Source: Sutterella seckii
GTDB taxonomy: Bacteria > Pseudomonadota > Gammaproteobacteria > Burkholderiales > Burkholderiaceae_F
DNA length: 61,875 nt
Assembly: GCF_009183815.1 (NCBI RefSeq)
Contig: NZ_WEHX01000005.1
Location: forward strand, 1 to 61,875
Reading direction: 5' to 3'
The position numbers and the translations under genes are program-made. The notes beneath the pieces are model-generated. The model was not told the origin of the DNA. It saw only the letters and a program-made list of their open reading frames with translations, and searched no databases. The stretch's first letter is position 1. The number at the start of each line of letters is the position of its first letter. Below are positions 53,191-61,875 of this stretch, piece by piece.

Positions 53191-54591
53191 TTAGAGATAG
53201 TCGCGCGGGTCAGCGATGCGGCCGGCAACGGCAGAGGCTGCCGCGGAGGCCGGGCTCATCAGGTGCGTGCGGCTGCCGCGCCCCTGACGGCCGACAAAGT
53301 TGCGGTTCGAGGTGCTCGCCACGCGGGAGCCCGGTTCCGCTCGGTCGTCGTTCATCGCGAGGCACATGGAGCACCCCGGGAGGCGCCATTCGAAGCCTGC
53401 ATCGCGGAAGATCTGGGCAATGCCCTCGGCTTCGGCCATCTCGCGGACCTGGGCGGAACCCGGAACCGCAAGCGCGCGCACGCCGGGCGCAACCTTGCGG
53501 CCCTTCAGGATCTCTGCCGCTGCGCGGAAGTCTTCAATGCGTCCGTTCGTGCAGGAGCCGATGAAGACGGTGTCGATTTTCGCCGACGTCATCGGAGCGC
53601 CCGGTTCGAGCTCAATGTACCTGAGCGCGTTTTCGGCGCTTTCGCGGGCAACGACATTCTCAAAGGATTCGAGAACGGGGACGTTCCCCGTAATCGCCGT
53701 TTCCTGACCCGGGTTCGTGCCCCAGGTGACCTGCGGCTCGAGCTTCGAAGCGTCGAGCACGACTTCGGCGTCGAACTTCGCGTCGGGGTCGGAAGCGAGC
53801 GTGCGCCAGTAGGCGACGGCTTCGTCCCAGTCCTTGCCCTTCGGGGCGTAGGGACGGCCCTTCAGGTATTCAAACGTGACTTCGTCGGGCGCAACCATGC
53901 CCACCTTGGCGCCCATTTCAATCGCCATGTTGGAGAGCGTCATGCGGCCTTCCATCGTGAGCGCCTTGACGGCTTCGCCCGCAAATTCGACGGCGTAGCC
54001 CGTGCCGCCCGCCGTGGTGAGGCGTCCGGCAATGGCCAGAATCAGGTCCTTGGCGGAGAGGCCTTTCCCGAGCCTGCCGTCGCAGCGGATGCGCATGGTT
54101 TTGAGGCGCTGCTGCTTGAGGGTCTGCGTCGCCATCACGTGCTCGACCTCGGACGTGCCGATGCCGAAGGCAAGGGCGCCGAAGGCGCCGTGCGTCGCCG
54201 TGTGCGAGTCGCCGCAGACGAGGGTCGTGCCCGGAAGCGTAAAGCCTTCCTGGGGCCCGATGATGTGCACGATGCCCTGGCGGGCGTCGCCGAGGCCGAA
54301 GAGCTTCACGCCGAATTCGCGGCAGTTCTCGATAAGCGTCGTCACCTGCTTCTTTGCGAGCGGCATGCAGGCCTCAAGCGTCGGGCGCTGGGTCGAGATG
54401 TCGTGGTCCATCGTCGCGATCATGAGGTCGGGGCGGCGCAGCTTTCGTCCGGCCGCGCGCAGACCCGCAAAGGCCTGCGGGCTCGTCACTTCGTGAATGA
54501 TGTGACGGTCGATGTAGAGGAGCGGGAGTTCGCCTTCCTTCTGCATCACGACGTGAGCGTCATAGACTTTTTCGTAGAGCGTCTTTCCCAT
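53191..54591 (-). CDS. leuC: 3-isopropylmalate dehydratase large subunit
   Basis: The 466-residue aconitase-family subunit holds the 4Fe-4S cluster. Cluster ligands are in [13 protein letters not shown] and [11 protein letters not shown]. The start [15 protein letters not shown] and the [12 protein letters not shown] motif are normal. It starts two bases after leuB, indicating tight translational coupling in the leuBCD group. Confidence 0.98.
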   Translation of the reverse strand: MGKTLYEKVYDAHVVMQKEGELPLLYIDRHIIHEVTSPQAFAGLRAAGRKLRRPDLMIATMDHDISTQRPTLEACMPLAKKQVTTLIENCREFGVKLFGLGDARQGIVHIIGPQEGFTLPGTTLVCGDSHTATHGAFGALAFGIGTSEVEHVMATQTLKQQRLKTMRIRCDGRLGKGLSAKDLILAIAGRLTTAGGTGYAVEFAGEAVKALTMEGRMTLSNMAIEMGAKVGMVAPDEVTFEYLKGRPYAPKGKDWDEAVAYWRTLASDPDAKFDAEVVLDASKLEPQVTWGTNPGQETAITGNVPVLESFENVVARESAENALRYIELEPGAPMTSAKIDTVFIGSCTNGRIEDFRAAAEILKGRKVAPGVRALAVPGSAQVREMAEAEGIAQIFRDAGFEWRLPGCSMCLAMNDDRAEPGSRVASTSNRNFVGRQGRGSRTHLMSPASAAASAVAGRIADPRDYL

Positions 54592-54593
54592 TT

Positions 54594-55739
<1,146 letters not shown>

Positions 55740-55800
55740 TCAGAAAAGCTCCTGAAAGCGGTCAGTCGTAATGGGGTGAGGCCCGGGAGCCGGAGAGGAA

Positions 55801-55825
55801 AGGGAAAGCGTTTTCCGCTTTCCCT
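55801..55825 (-). promoter_or_regulatory. Hairpin between leuA and leuB
   Basis: GGGAAAGCG (55802-55810) pairs with CGCTTTCCC (55816-55824) around ttttc. The minus strand lacks a strong T tract (CTTTCC follows), so it is more likely a weak terminator or an mRNA-processing stem that sets the leuA to leuBCD ratio. Confidence 0.5.
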
Positions 55826-55855
55826 CATTTCAACCCGGAATCCGGGCCTGATGCT

Positions 55856-57454
55856 TTATTGAGCGGCCTTCGCGGCTTCGTCTGCAGCGGCCTTCACCGT
55901 GCGCGAGGGGCGCTTCTTCGCGGCGTGAATGCGCTTCGCGCGTTCAATGTTGTTGATCGCGTGGAGGAGCGCGAGCGCGGAGGATTCAATCACGTCGGTC
56001 GAGAGACCCATGCCGTGGAAGATGCGGCCTTCGTATTCGACCGTCACGTCCACCTGGCCGAGCGCATCCATGCCGGCGCCGTTGGCGTTGATTTCGTAGC
56101 TCTTCAGCACGCACTTGATGCCGGTGAGGTGCGTGATGCAGTTGTAGCAGGCGTCGACAGGGCCGTTGCCGATGCTCGATTCCGTGCGGGTGCGGCGGCC
56201 GACGCGCAGACGCACCGTAGCGGTCGGAATGACCGAGGCCGTGCCGCTCGTCACGTTCATCTGCTCGAGATGGTAGGTGTCGTCCTCTTCGTCGAGCTTC
56301 GTGAAGAAGATGAGGGACTCAAGGTCGTAGTCGAAGACCTGGCCCTTCCTGTCGGCGAGCTTCAAGAAGCGCGCGTAGATGTCGTTGAGATCGTACTCGT
56401 CGTCGGCGTAGCCGAGCTTCCTCAGGCATTCGCGGATCATGTGGCGGCCCGATCGAGCGGTCATCAGCATCGTGTTGCCGCTGAAGCCCACCGATTCGGG
56501 GGTGAGGATTTCGTAGGTTTCGCGGTTCTTGAGGACGCCGTCCTGGTGGATGCCGGACGAATGCGAGAAGGCGTTCGAGCCCACGATCGCCTTGTGCGAG
56601 GGCACGGGTTCGTGGCAGATCTTCGAAACGAGTGCGGAGGTGCGGGCGATGTTCTTGGCGATGATGCCGGTTTCGACGCCGCCCAAAATCTTCGAGCGGA
56701 GCTTGATCGCCATGGCAACCTCTTCGAGGGAGCAGTTGCCGGCGCGTTCTCCGAGGCCGTTCACGCAGCACTCGATCTGGCGGGCGCCCATCTGGACCGC
56801 GGTGAGGGAATTGGCCGTCGCCATGCCGAGGTCGTTGTGGCAGTGAACGGAAATGACCGCCTTGTCGACATTGGGGACCCGGTTCATGACCTGGGTGATG
56901 ATGCCGCCGAATTCGGTCGGAACCGTGTAGCCCACGGTATCGGGAATATTGATGGTGGTGGCGCCCGCGTTGATCGCTTCCTCGATCATGCGGCAGAGCT
57001 GATCGATCGGGGTGCGCCCTGCGTCTTCGCAGGAGAATTCGACGTCGTCCGTATATTTTCTCGCCTGCTTCACGGCGGCGACGCCCATGGCGAGCACGTC
57101 GTCGAAGGTCTTGCGGAGCTTGTCCTTCACATGTATCGAGGACGTGGCGATGAAGGTGTGTATTCGGAAGTGCTCGGCGGCCTTCAATGCCTGAGCGGCC
57201 ACGTCGATGTCCTTGATCACGGCGCGCGAGAGGCCGCAGGGAACGGCGTGCTTGAGCGTTCTTGCAATCAGCTGAACGGATTCGAAGTCGCCCTGGGAGG
57301 AAACGGGAAAGCCCGCTTCAATGACGTCAACGCCGAGCTCTTCGAGCGCGAGCGCAATCTGAAGCTTCTGCCGTTCGGAGAGGCTCTGCGGAAGCGCCTG
57401 TTCGCCGTCGCGCAGCGTCGTGTCGAAGATGATTACTCGGTCCTGACTAGCCAT
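55856..57454 (-). CDS. leuA: 2-isopropylmalate synthase
   Basis: LeuA condenses acetyl-CoA with 2-ketoisovalerate, the first committed step to leucine. The 532-residue protein has the TIM-barrel motifs [15 protein letters not shown] and [19 protein letters not shown]-like [15 protein letters not shown] follows, and then the C-terminal regulatory domain for leucine feedback. The tail is Lys/Ala-rich. The RBS GGAAGAAGGAAC is directly upstream. It leads the leu genes on this strand. Confidence 0.97.
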   Translation of the reverse strand: MASQDRVIIFDTTLRDGEQALPQSLSERQKLQIALALEELGVDVIEAGFPVSSQGDFESVQLIARTLKHAVPCGLSRAVIKDIDVAAQALKAAEHFRIHTFIATSSIHVKDKLRKTFDDVLAMGVAAVKQARKYTDDVEFSCEDAGRTPIDQLCRMIEEAINAGATTINIPDTVGYTVPTEFGGIITQVMNRVPNVDKAVISVHCHNDLGMATANSLTAVQMGARQIECCVNGLGERAGNCSLEEVAMAIKLRSKILGGVETGIIAKNIARTSALVSKICHEPVPSHKAIVGSNAFSHSSGIHQDGVLKNRETYEILTPESVGFSGNTMLMTARSGRHMIRECLRKLGYADDEYDLNDIYARFLKLADRKGQVFDYDLESLIFFTKLDEEDDTYHLEQMNVTSGTASVIPTATVRLRVGRRTRTESSIGNGPVDACYNCITHLTGIKCVLKSYEINANGAGMDALGQVDVTVEYEGRIFHGMGLSTDVIESSALALLHAINNIERAKRIHAAKKRPSRTVKAAADEAAKAAQ

Positions 57455-57525
57455 GTTCCTTCTTCCTTTGTTGTTGTCGGCTCAAACTGAAAATTTTGCT
57501 TTCAGTCGTTGGGTGCAGTGTGCGA

Positions 57526-57555
57526 AACATACTCCCGCGTGAATGCAACTGTCAA
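57526..57555 (-). promoter_or_regulatory. Sigma-70 promoter of leuA
   Basis: On the minus strand a perfect -35 TTGACA (57555-57550) and a -10 TATGTT (57531-57526) are separated by 18 bases. This lies about 70 bases before the leuA start. I see no leader peptide with a run of Leu codons, so classical attenuation is not supported. Confidence 0.7.
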
Positions 57556-57655
57556 GAAATGCAGAACTAAAGTACCGGGTTTTGAAAAGGGAACTAGTTG
57601 ATAATCTCTATAAACCTATTTTTTAAGTGGTAGTTTTTGCAAAGCCGGCGTTTTG

Positions 57656-57678
57656 TGCAGAATCCGGATTTCTGCATG
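57656..57678. repeat. Small inverted repeat downstream of the ABC ATPase
   Basis: GCAGAA and TTCTGC flank tccgga, itself a palindrome. It lies just after the ATPase gene on the minus strand and may be a weak terminator. The rest of 57560-57692 is AT-rich with nothing else recognised. Confidence 0.45.
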
Positions 57679-57692
57679 AATTTACGAAGCTT

Positions 57693-58475
57693 TCAGGGGA
57701 GCGCCGCGACGACGGGAAGGGTCTTCGGGCCGAATTGAAGCGTGCGGATCTTGACGTCGATCCCGAAGAGCCTTGAGAGCGCCTCTTCCGTGAAGATTTC
57801 GCTTGCCGGCGCAAAGACGGGCGCTTCCCCGCGGGGAACGAGGAGGCCCGTTTTCGCGCGCGAGAGCGCATGCGCGGGAAAGTGGGTGTTGAGAATCACC
57901 CCCGGACCCTGTTCGGTCAGCCGGTCGATGACTTCGAGGATGAGCGCCTGGTTGCGGAAGTCGAGGTTGCTTTCGGGCTCGTCGAGGATGAGGAGTTCAG
58001 GGTCGTTGGCGAGCGCCCGGGCAATGGCCGCAAGCTGAAGCTGGCCGCCCGAGACCTCTGAGCAGAGGCGGCGCGAGAGGTGCGCAATTCCGACCTCCTC
58101 GAGCGCCTTCTGGGCGAGGATCCAGTCGTTTTTGCCGGGAGAGGAGAAGAGCCCGATCCGGGCGCTTCTGCCGAGAACCACGTATTCGGCAATCGTGAGC
58201 GAGGCGAGGTTTGAGAGCTTCGCCTGCGGCACGTAGGCCGCGCGCTGCCAGAAGTCGGTTCTGTGCCATTCCTTCAGAGGCTTCCCGTTGAAGAGCGATT
58301 CGCCCGTGCTCCAGGGCATGAGTCCGAGGAGGCACTTGAGGAGCGTTGTTTTGCCGGCGCCGTTGGGTCCGAGAACCGCGAAGACGCCGCGGCCGTCAAA
58401 CGTGAAATTGACGTCCCTGAGGACCGGGTCTCCCCCGGGATAGTGAAAGGATCCGTTTCTGACCTGAACGTTCAT
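57693..58475 (-). CDS. ABC transporter ATPase (iron-complex/cobalamin type)
   Basis: A 260-residue ATPase of the FecE/BtuD class. Walker A is GPNGAGKT (36-43), signature VSGGQ (141-145), Walker B LLILDEP (161-167), and the switch His lies in LNTHFPAHAL. It lies 18 bases after the FecCD-like permease gene. With the binding protein upstream it forms a complete importer for an iron-siderophore, haem or corrinoid. The sequence does not decide which. Confidence 0.9.
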   Translation of the reverse strand: MNVQVRNGSFHYPGGDPVLRDVNFTFDGRGVFAVLGPNGAGKTTLLKCLLGLMPWSTGESLFNGKPLKEWHRTDFWQRAAYVPQAKLSNLASLTIAEYVVLGRSARIGLFSSPGKNDWILAQKALEEVGIAHLSRRLCSEVSGGQLQLAAIARALANDPELLILDEPESNLDFRNQALILEVIDRLTEQGPGVILNTHFPAHALSRAKTGLLVPRGEAPVFAPASEIFTEEALSRLFGIDVKIRTLQFGPKTLPVVAALP

Positions 58476-58493
58476 GATGCTTCCGGTCCTCTT

Positions 58494-59546
58494 TCAGAGC
58501 GGTCTGCCGGCGCGGCGCATGAGAATGATGAAGGCGGGAGCACCCACGAGCGCCGTGAGGATGGAGACGGGAATCTCGCTCTCTGCCATGGTGCGCGCTG
58601 CTGTGTCGATGAGGATGAGGAAGAGCCCTCCCAGAACCATGGAAGCGGGAAGCACCCGCTCATTGGCCGCGCCGAAGAGAAGACGCGCCGCATGAGGAAC
58701 GAGAAGCCCCATCCAGCCGATGAGGCCGCAGAGGGACACTACCGATGCCGTCATGAGCGTGGCGGCAAGAATGACCGTGCCCCGCATGAGCCGCACGTTG
58801 ATGCCGAGGCTTTCGGCTTCGTCCTTCGGGAGCGACGCGGCGTTGAGGCGCCAGCGGAGGCTCATGAGGATTGCGCCCCCGAGAATGAGGAGCGGAAGTC
58901 CGGGGAGAATCGTGCGCATCGACGCGCCGGTAAGAGACCCCATGAGCCAGAAAGTGATGGAGGGAAGAACGTCCTGGGGGTCTGCTGCAAACTTGACGAT
59001 GCTCACGAACGCAGTAAAGAGCGCGCCCACTACCATGCCGGCGAGCACAATCATCAGAATGGATCCCGATTCGCCGTTTCGTCCGCGGGCCACGAGCATG
59101 ACGATTGCAATGGCGGCAAGCCCAGAAAGAACGGAGAGCCCCTGAATGGCGAAGGCGCCGAGCCCGAGAAGAATGGCGAGCACCGCGCCGAAGGAGGCGC
59201 CGGTGGCGACGCCGAGCGTGTCGGGTGCGGCTAGGGGATTTGCAAAGAGCGCCTGAAAGGCGGCGCCTGAGGCGGCAAGTCCCGCTCCGGCAATAAAGGC
59301 GAGGAGTATGCGCGGGAGCCTCACGTTCCAGACGATGCTCGAGGCAGGAGTCTTCGCTTCCGGATGCAGAAGAGCGTCGAGCGTATCGGCGGGCGACAAG
59401 CCGTAGCGGCCCGCAAGGAGCGAAAGGAAGGCCGCCGCGAGGGAAAGCAGAATGAGGAGCGCCAGCGCGAGCCGGAAGTGCCGAGAGCGCTTCTCGGCAT
59501 CCAGAAGCGCTCGGGGGCAGTCGAGAGGCTTCTGCCTTGCGCTCAT
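58494..59546 (-). CDS. ABC transporter permease, FecCD/BtuC family
   Basis: A 350-residue protein with about ten membrane segments. Family motifs include GLSPADTLDALL, ARTPR-like WNVRLPRILLAFIAGAGLA, SGAAFQALFANPLAAPDTLGV, GATFGA-like GASFGAVLAI and GLIGWMGLLVPHAARLLFG near the end. Its start overlaps the stop of the binding protein gene by four bases (ATGA), so translation is coupled. It forms the membrane channel of the importer. Confidence 0.92.
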   Translation of the reverse strand: MSARQKPLDCPRALLDAEKRSRHFRLALALLILLSLAAAFLSLLAGRYGLSPADTLDALLHPEAKTPASSIVWNVRLPRILLAFIAGAGLAASGAAFQALFANPLAAPDTLGVATGASFGAVLAILLGLGAFAIQGLSVLSGLAAIAIVMLVARGRNGESGSILMIVLAGMVVGALFTAFVSIVKFAADPQDVLPSITFWLMGSLTGASMRTILPGLPLLILGGAILMSLRWRLNAASLPKDEAESLGINVRLMRGTVILAATLMTASVVSLCGLIGWMGLLVPHAARLLFGAANERVLPASMVLGGLFLILIDTAARTMAESEIPVSILTALVGAPAFIILMRRAGRPL

Positions 59547-60652
59547 CGACTGCTCCGGACCGACGCGGAGGCGTTTTCGGCGCTTCCCGCGTCATGCTCG
59601 AAGACGGCCTTCGCTTCGTCGTCGGTCAATGTCATGCCGAAGCCGGTCCTGTAGTAGCGCTTGGCTTCCTCGACGAGGTTCACGTCTTCAAAAGCCTTCG
59701 GATAAAGGGTCTTGGCGAGCCAGAGGAGCGTGACGGGAGCGTCCGCCGAGGGCGTAAAGGTGCGGTAAAGCCCAAGCGGCATCTTGTAGACCGCCTTTTC
59801 CTCAACGGCCTTCACGTGCGACCAGTCGCGGCCCTGATCCCGCCCGGCAAAGATGTCTTCAGGCATGAGGGGCGTGAAGTTCGTGAGAATCACGGCGTCG
59901 GGATTCCAGGCGTAGACGCTTTCCATCGAGACGGCGGCATTGGCGTTTTCGGCTTCAATGCTGCCCGCCGCGTTCTCGGACCCCGTAAGGGCGCACCAGG
60001 ACTCGCCGAAAAAGCGCTTTCCCGAAACCACAAGCTCCCGGGAATCCGCACGGACGATGAAGAGAACGCGCTTTCTTTCCGTCTGCGGAATGGCGTCGAT
60101 GCGCTTTTCAACGAATTCGCGAACGCGCTTCATTTCGCCGCGGAGCACTTCGCCCCGCGCCTTTGCGTCCGGGAAAATTTTTTCAAGCGATTCGGTCCAC
60201 CCGTCGAAGGTCTTCTCGACGTCGTAATTCCATTTGACGGGACTGATGCCGAAGGCCGTGAGCCCGGCCGAGCGCACGCGCTCGAGCATGCGCTTGTCGG
60301 GGGCGTTGACGAGGACAAGGTCGGGGTTGAGCGTCATCAGGCTCTCAATGCTGAGGCTTGCCCCCTGAATGAACCGGGTGGGGATCTGAAGCGCCTGCGG
60401 GTAGAGCTTCCCGAGAAGTCCGGCTTTAGCTGCGGACATCGATGCCGGATGCATGCCGGCGATGCGCGAGGGCTCGCCCGTAAAGGCGACGGCATAGGGA
60501 GCGAGCGGAAGAATGTTCGCAACGACGACGCGCTCGGGGTGATCGGGCACCTCCACCTTGTCGCCGTTGTCGTCCGTGACGGTCCGCGCAGAGGCGAGCG
60601 CCGCCGTGAGCGCGAGGAGAATGCCGGCAAAACTTCTGATTCTGGAACCCAT
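59543..60652 (-). CDS. Periplasmic binding protein of the FecCD-type importer
   Basis: A 369-residue protein. The ATG at 60652 gives a signal peptide (MGSRIRSFAGILLALTAALA then SARTV). The frame extends upstream into smpB and is rejected there. The mature part begins with the BtuF/FecB pattern VTDDNGDKVEVPDHPERVVV, followed by SIESLMTLNPDLVLVN and the long helix that joins the two lobes. Trp/Tyr-rich pieces (SPVKWNYDVEK) may line the ligand site. It follows smpB by 50 bases. Confidence 0.9.
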   Translation of the reverse strand: MGSRIRSFAGILLALTAALASARTVTDDNGDKVEVPDHPERVVVANILPLAPYAVAFTGEPSRIAGMHPASMSAAKAGLLGKLYPQALQIPTRFIQGASLSIESLMTLNPDLVLVNAPDKRMLERVRSAGLTAFGISPVKWNYDVEKTFDGWTESLEKIFPDAKARGEVLRGEMKRVREFVEKRIDAIPQTERKRVLFIVRADSRELVVSGKRFFGESWCALTGSENAAGSIEAENANAAVSMESVYAWNPDAVILTNFTPLMPEDIFAGRDQGRDWSHVKAVEEKAVYKMPLGLYRTFTPSADAPVTLLWLAKTLYPKAFEDVNLVEEAKRYYRTGFGMTLTDDEAKAVFEHDAGSAENASASVRSSR

Positions 60653-60702
60653 GATGCTTTTCTTCCGCTTTGTTTTCTCACAGAAAGGACTCGCGAAGAC
60701 GG

Positions 60703-61206
60703 TCAGTAGACGTTCCGGCCCTTCGAATCCTTCTTCATGATGCGCTCCTGCTCGCGCTTCCATTCCTTCTTGCTTTCGTCCGCGCGCTTTTCGTATTCGC
60801 GCTTGCCTCGGGCGAGCGCAATGTCGACCTTGACGCGGCCCTTGCTGAAGTGAAGGTTGAGCGGAATGAGCGTATAGCCCTGCCGCTCGACGCGGCCGAT
60901 CAGCTTCATGATCTCGCGTCGGTGCATGAGGAGCTTTCTCGTGCGGTTCGTTTCGAGCGTTTCGTGCGTGCAGACCTGGTCGGCGGGATTCATGTGCGCA
61001 TTGCAGAGAAAGAGCTCGCCGTCGCGGATGTAGACGTGGGCAAGATTGATCTGCGCGCGTCCGGCGCGGACGCTCTTCACTTCCCAGCCGCGCAGCACGA
61101 GGCCCGCTTCGAAGCGCTCCTCGATCGTATAGTCGAAGGTCGCGCGCTTGTTGACGATGCGCGGGGTGGCTCCGGCCTTGTTTTTCTGTTGTGCTTTGGT
61201 TGCCAT
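60703..61206 (-). CDS. smpB: SsrA-binding protein SmpB
   Basis: SmpB delivers tmRNA to stalled ribosomes for trans-translation. From ATG 61206 (MATKAQQKNKAGATPRIVNK) it has 167 residues. RATFDYTIEERFEAGLVLRG, GWEVKSVRAGRAQINLAHVY and the Lys-rich C-terminal tail (KREYEKRADESKKEWKREQE) are standard. The frame is open from 61365, but that part is not SmpB. rnfH is divergent upstream. ratA, often beside rnfH in related genomes, is not here. Confidence 0.97.
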   Translation of the reverse strand: MATKAQQKNKAGATPRIVNKRATFDYTIEERFEAGLVLRGWEVKSVRAGRAQINLAHVYIRDGELFLCNAHMNPADQVCTHETLETNRTRKLLMHRREIMKLIGRVERQGYTLIPLNLHFSKGRVKVDIALARGKREYEKRADESKKEWKREQERIMKKDSKGRNVY

Positions 61207-61397
61207 AGGTGGCCCTGCTTGAAAATTCGGGTGCTTGGGGCGTGCGGTCCGGTTCTTCTCAAACGGAAGGCACCAATGCCGCTTTTTTTTTGTGGGAGAA
61301 GACGCTTGCAATTCTCCGCGCGCCCGCGATAATGCTTTGATTTCTTTCCTTTGACGGGAAGCCAAATTCTATCGACTTTGCGTTCGAACTGATTTCT

Positions 61398-61721
61398 ATG
61401 CGAATTGCAATCTGTGAGATTACTCATCAGGGCGCGAAAGCCGTTGCGGCCGAGCGCGAAATTGAACTTCCCGACGCCGCAACGGTCGAGGCTGCTCTTC
61501 TTAAGCTCGGGCGCGATCCGCAGGAGGCGGGACTCGGCCTCTCAATTTATGCGCGCCGGGCGCAGCTCACGGACGTTCTCGTTCCCGGCGACCGGCTTGA
61601 ACTCTCCGAGCCGCTTCTTGTTGATCCCCGGGAAGCGAGAAGAATGCGCGCGGAGCGCCAGGGCGACGTGCGGTTCCTCACCTGCGGGCGTCACGGCGGC
61701 AAGCACCGGCTCGCCCAATAA
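61398..61721 (+). CDS. rnfH: RnfH family (ubiquitin-like fold) protein
   Basis: A 107-residue beta-grasp protein of the RnfH/UPF0125 family. It contains MRIAICEITHQGAKAVAAER, the acidic-aliphatic strand pattern REIELPDAATVEAALLKLG, then LSIYARRAQLTDVLVPGDRL and ELSEPLLVDPREARRMRA. Family members are usually encoded with ratA and near smpB. Their role is poorly known and not tied to Rnf electron transport in this window. It starts divergently from smpB. Confidence 0.92.
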   Translation: MRIAICEITHQGAKAVAAEREIELPDAATVEAALLKLGRDPQEAGLGLSIYARRAQLTDVLVPGDRLELSEPLLVDPREARRMRAERQGDVRFLTCGRHGGKHRLAQ

Positions 61722-61740
61722 TCGGCAATTCTAAAAACAC

Positions 61741-61780
61741 AAAACCCTGCTCCAGAACGTTCTGCCGCAGGGTTTTCTTT
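61741..61780 (+). terminator. Intrinsic terminator after rnfH
   Basis: AAAACCCTGC (61741-61750) pairs with GCAGGGTTTT (61767-61776), then CTTTT. The A-run makes it usable from the tRNA side as well. Confidence 0.88.
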
Positions 61781-61797
61781 TCGATTCGAATTTTGTC

Positions 61798-61872
61798 TGG
61801 CGTCCCCATCCGGATTCGAACCGGAGTTGACAACGTGAGAGGCTGCCGTCCTAACCGCTAGACGATGGGGAC
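61798..61872 (-). tRNA. tRNA-Glu (anticodon CTC), CCA encoded
   Basis: On the minus strand the acceptor gtccccat pairs with atggggac. The D-arm is tctagcggttagga and the anticodon stem gcagc/gttgt surrounds loop ctCTCac. The T-arm contains ggttcgaatcc. Discriminator G and CCA follow (61801 and 61800-61798). Three bases remain at the window edge after the 5' end. Confidence 0.95.
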
Positions 61873-61875
61873 ATC

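Noticed and set aside
55859-57490. 543-residue plus-strand frame over leuA
   Set aside because: Shadow of leuA; Val/Asp/Glu/Arg-rich without motifs.
57455-57560. Leucine leader peptide/attenuator before leuA
   Set aside because: No short ORF with consecutive Leu codons and no terminator/antiterminator pair were found.

Overview
The window is a gene-dense, GC-rich (high 50s percent by eye) chromosomal segment of a Gram-negative bacterium. It most likely comes from the Betaproteobacteria, order Burkholderiales, family Sutterellaceae (Sutterella-like gut anaerobes). This placement is inferred from gene order (rpmF-fabH-fabD-fabG-acpP-fabF, then lepA-lepB-rnc-era-recO-pdxJ-nagZ), a neisserial/burkholderial-type general porin, an oxygen-independent class III ribonucleotide reductase, an NhaD-like antiporter and the leuA/leuB/leuC/leuD order. 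It was not checked by any search. I see no insertion sequence, prophage, integrase or CRISPR array. The window opens with tRNA-Gly(GCC) and closes with a reverse-strand tRNA-Glu(CTC).

Layout. 1-13 kb (+): ribosomal protein L32, the fatty-acid synthesis cluster, and the lepA-to-nagZ translation, RNA-processing and cell-wall-recycling cluster. plsX and acpS are absent from positions where I would expect them. 13-22 kb (+): an orphan tandem HicB-like protein, pncB, an NhaD-like antiporter, a fused permease-ATPase of the NitT/TauT ABC class with its binding protein, a porin and peptidase T. 22.6-30 kb (-): guaB and guaA, and two tandem long-chain acyl-CoA ligases. 30-31.4 kb: a non-coding stretch with two candidate structured RNAs and the nrdD control region. 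31.4-34.7 kb (+): anaerobic ribonucleotide reductase, with the catalytic body and the glycyl-radical domain encoded by separate genes, then nrdG. 34.8-43.8 kb: an HU protein, another candidate RNA, a Sel1-repeat/membrane protein pair, a lipoprotein, an MFS exporter, a phosphate transporter with a PhoU-like tail, a class I glutamine-amidotransferase-type hydrolase and a frameshifted DJ-1/PfpI gene. 44-49.8 kb: a GltS-like transporter beside two M20 amidohydrolases, a LysE exporter and a hydratase-family enzyme. 49.9-52.4 kb: a large unrecognised TPR protein. 52.5-61.9 kb: leuABCD (-), a FecCD/BtuC-type metal or cofactor ABC importer (-), smpB (-) and rnfH (+).

The most interesting locus is nrdD / small nrdD / nrdG. 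The large NrdD ends just after its zinc-binding Cys residues. A separate 66-residue protein carries the RVMGY glycyl-radical motif and is preceded by its own partial NrdR-box pair and a two-hairpin leader. If real, the glycyl radical is supplied in trans by a tiny subunit that can be regulated separately. The second theme is orphan structure: intrinsic terminators and long stems with no gene in front of them (about 19.64, 30.37-30.54, 30.92-31.10 and 35.56-35.66 kb), which look like unannotated small RNAs.
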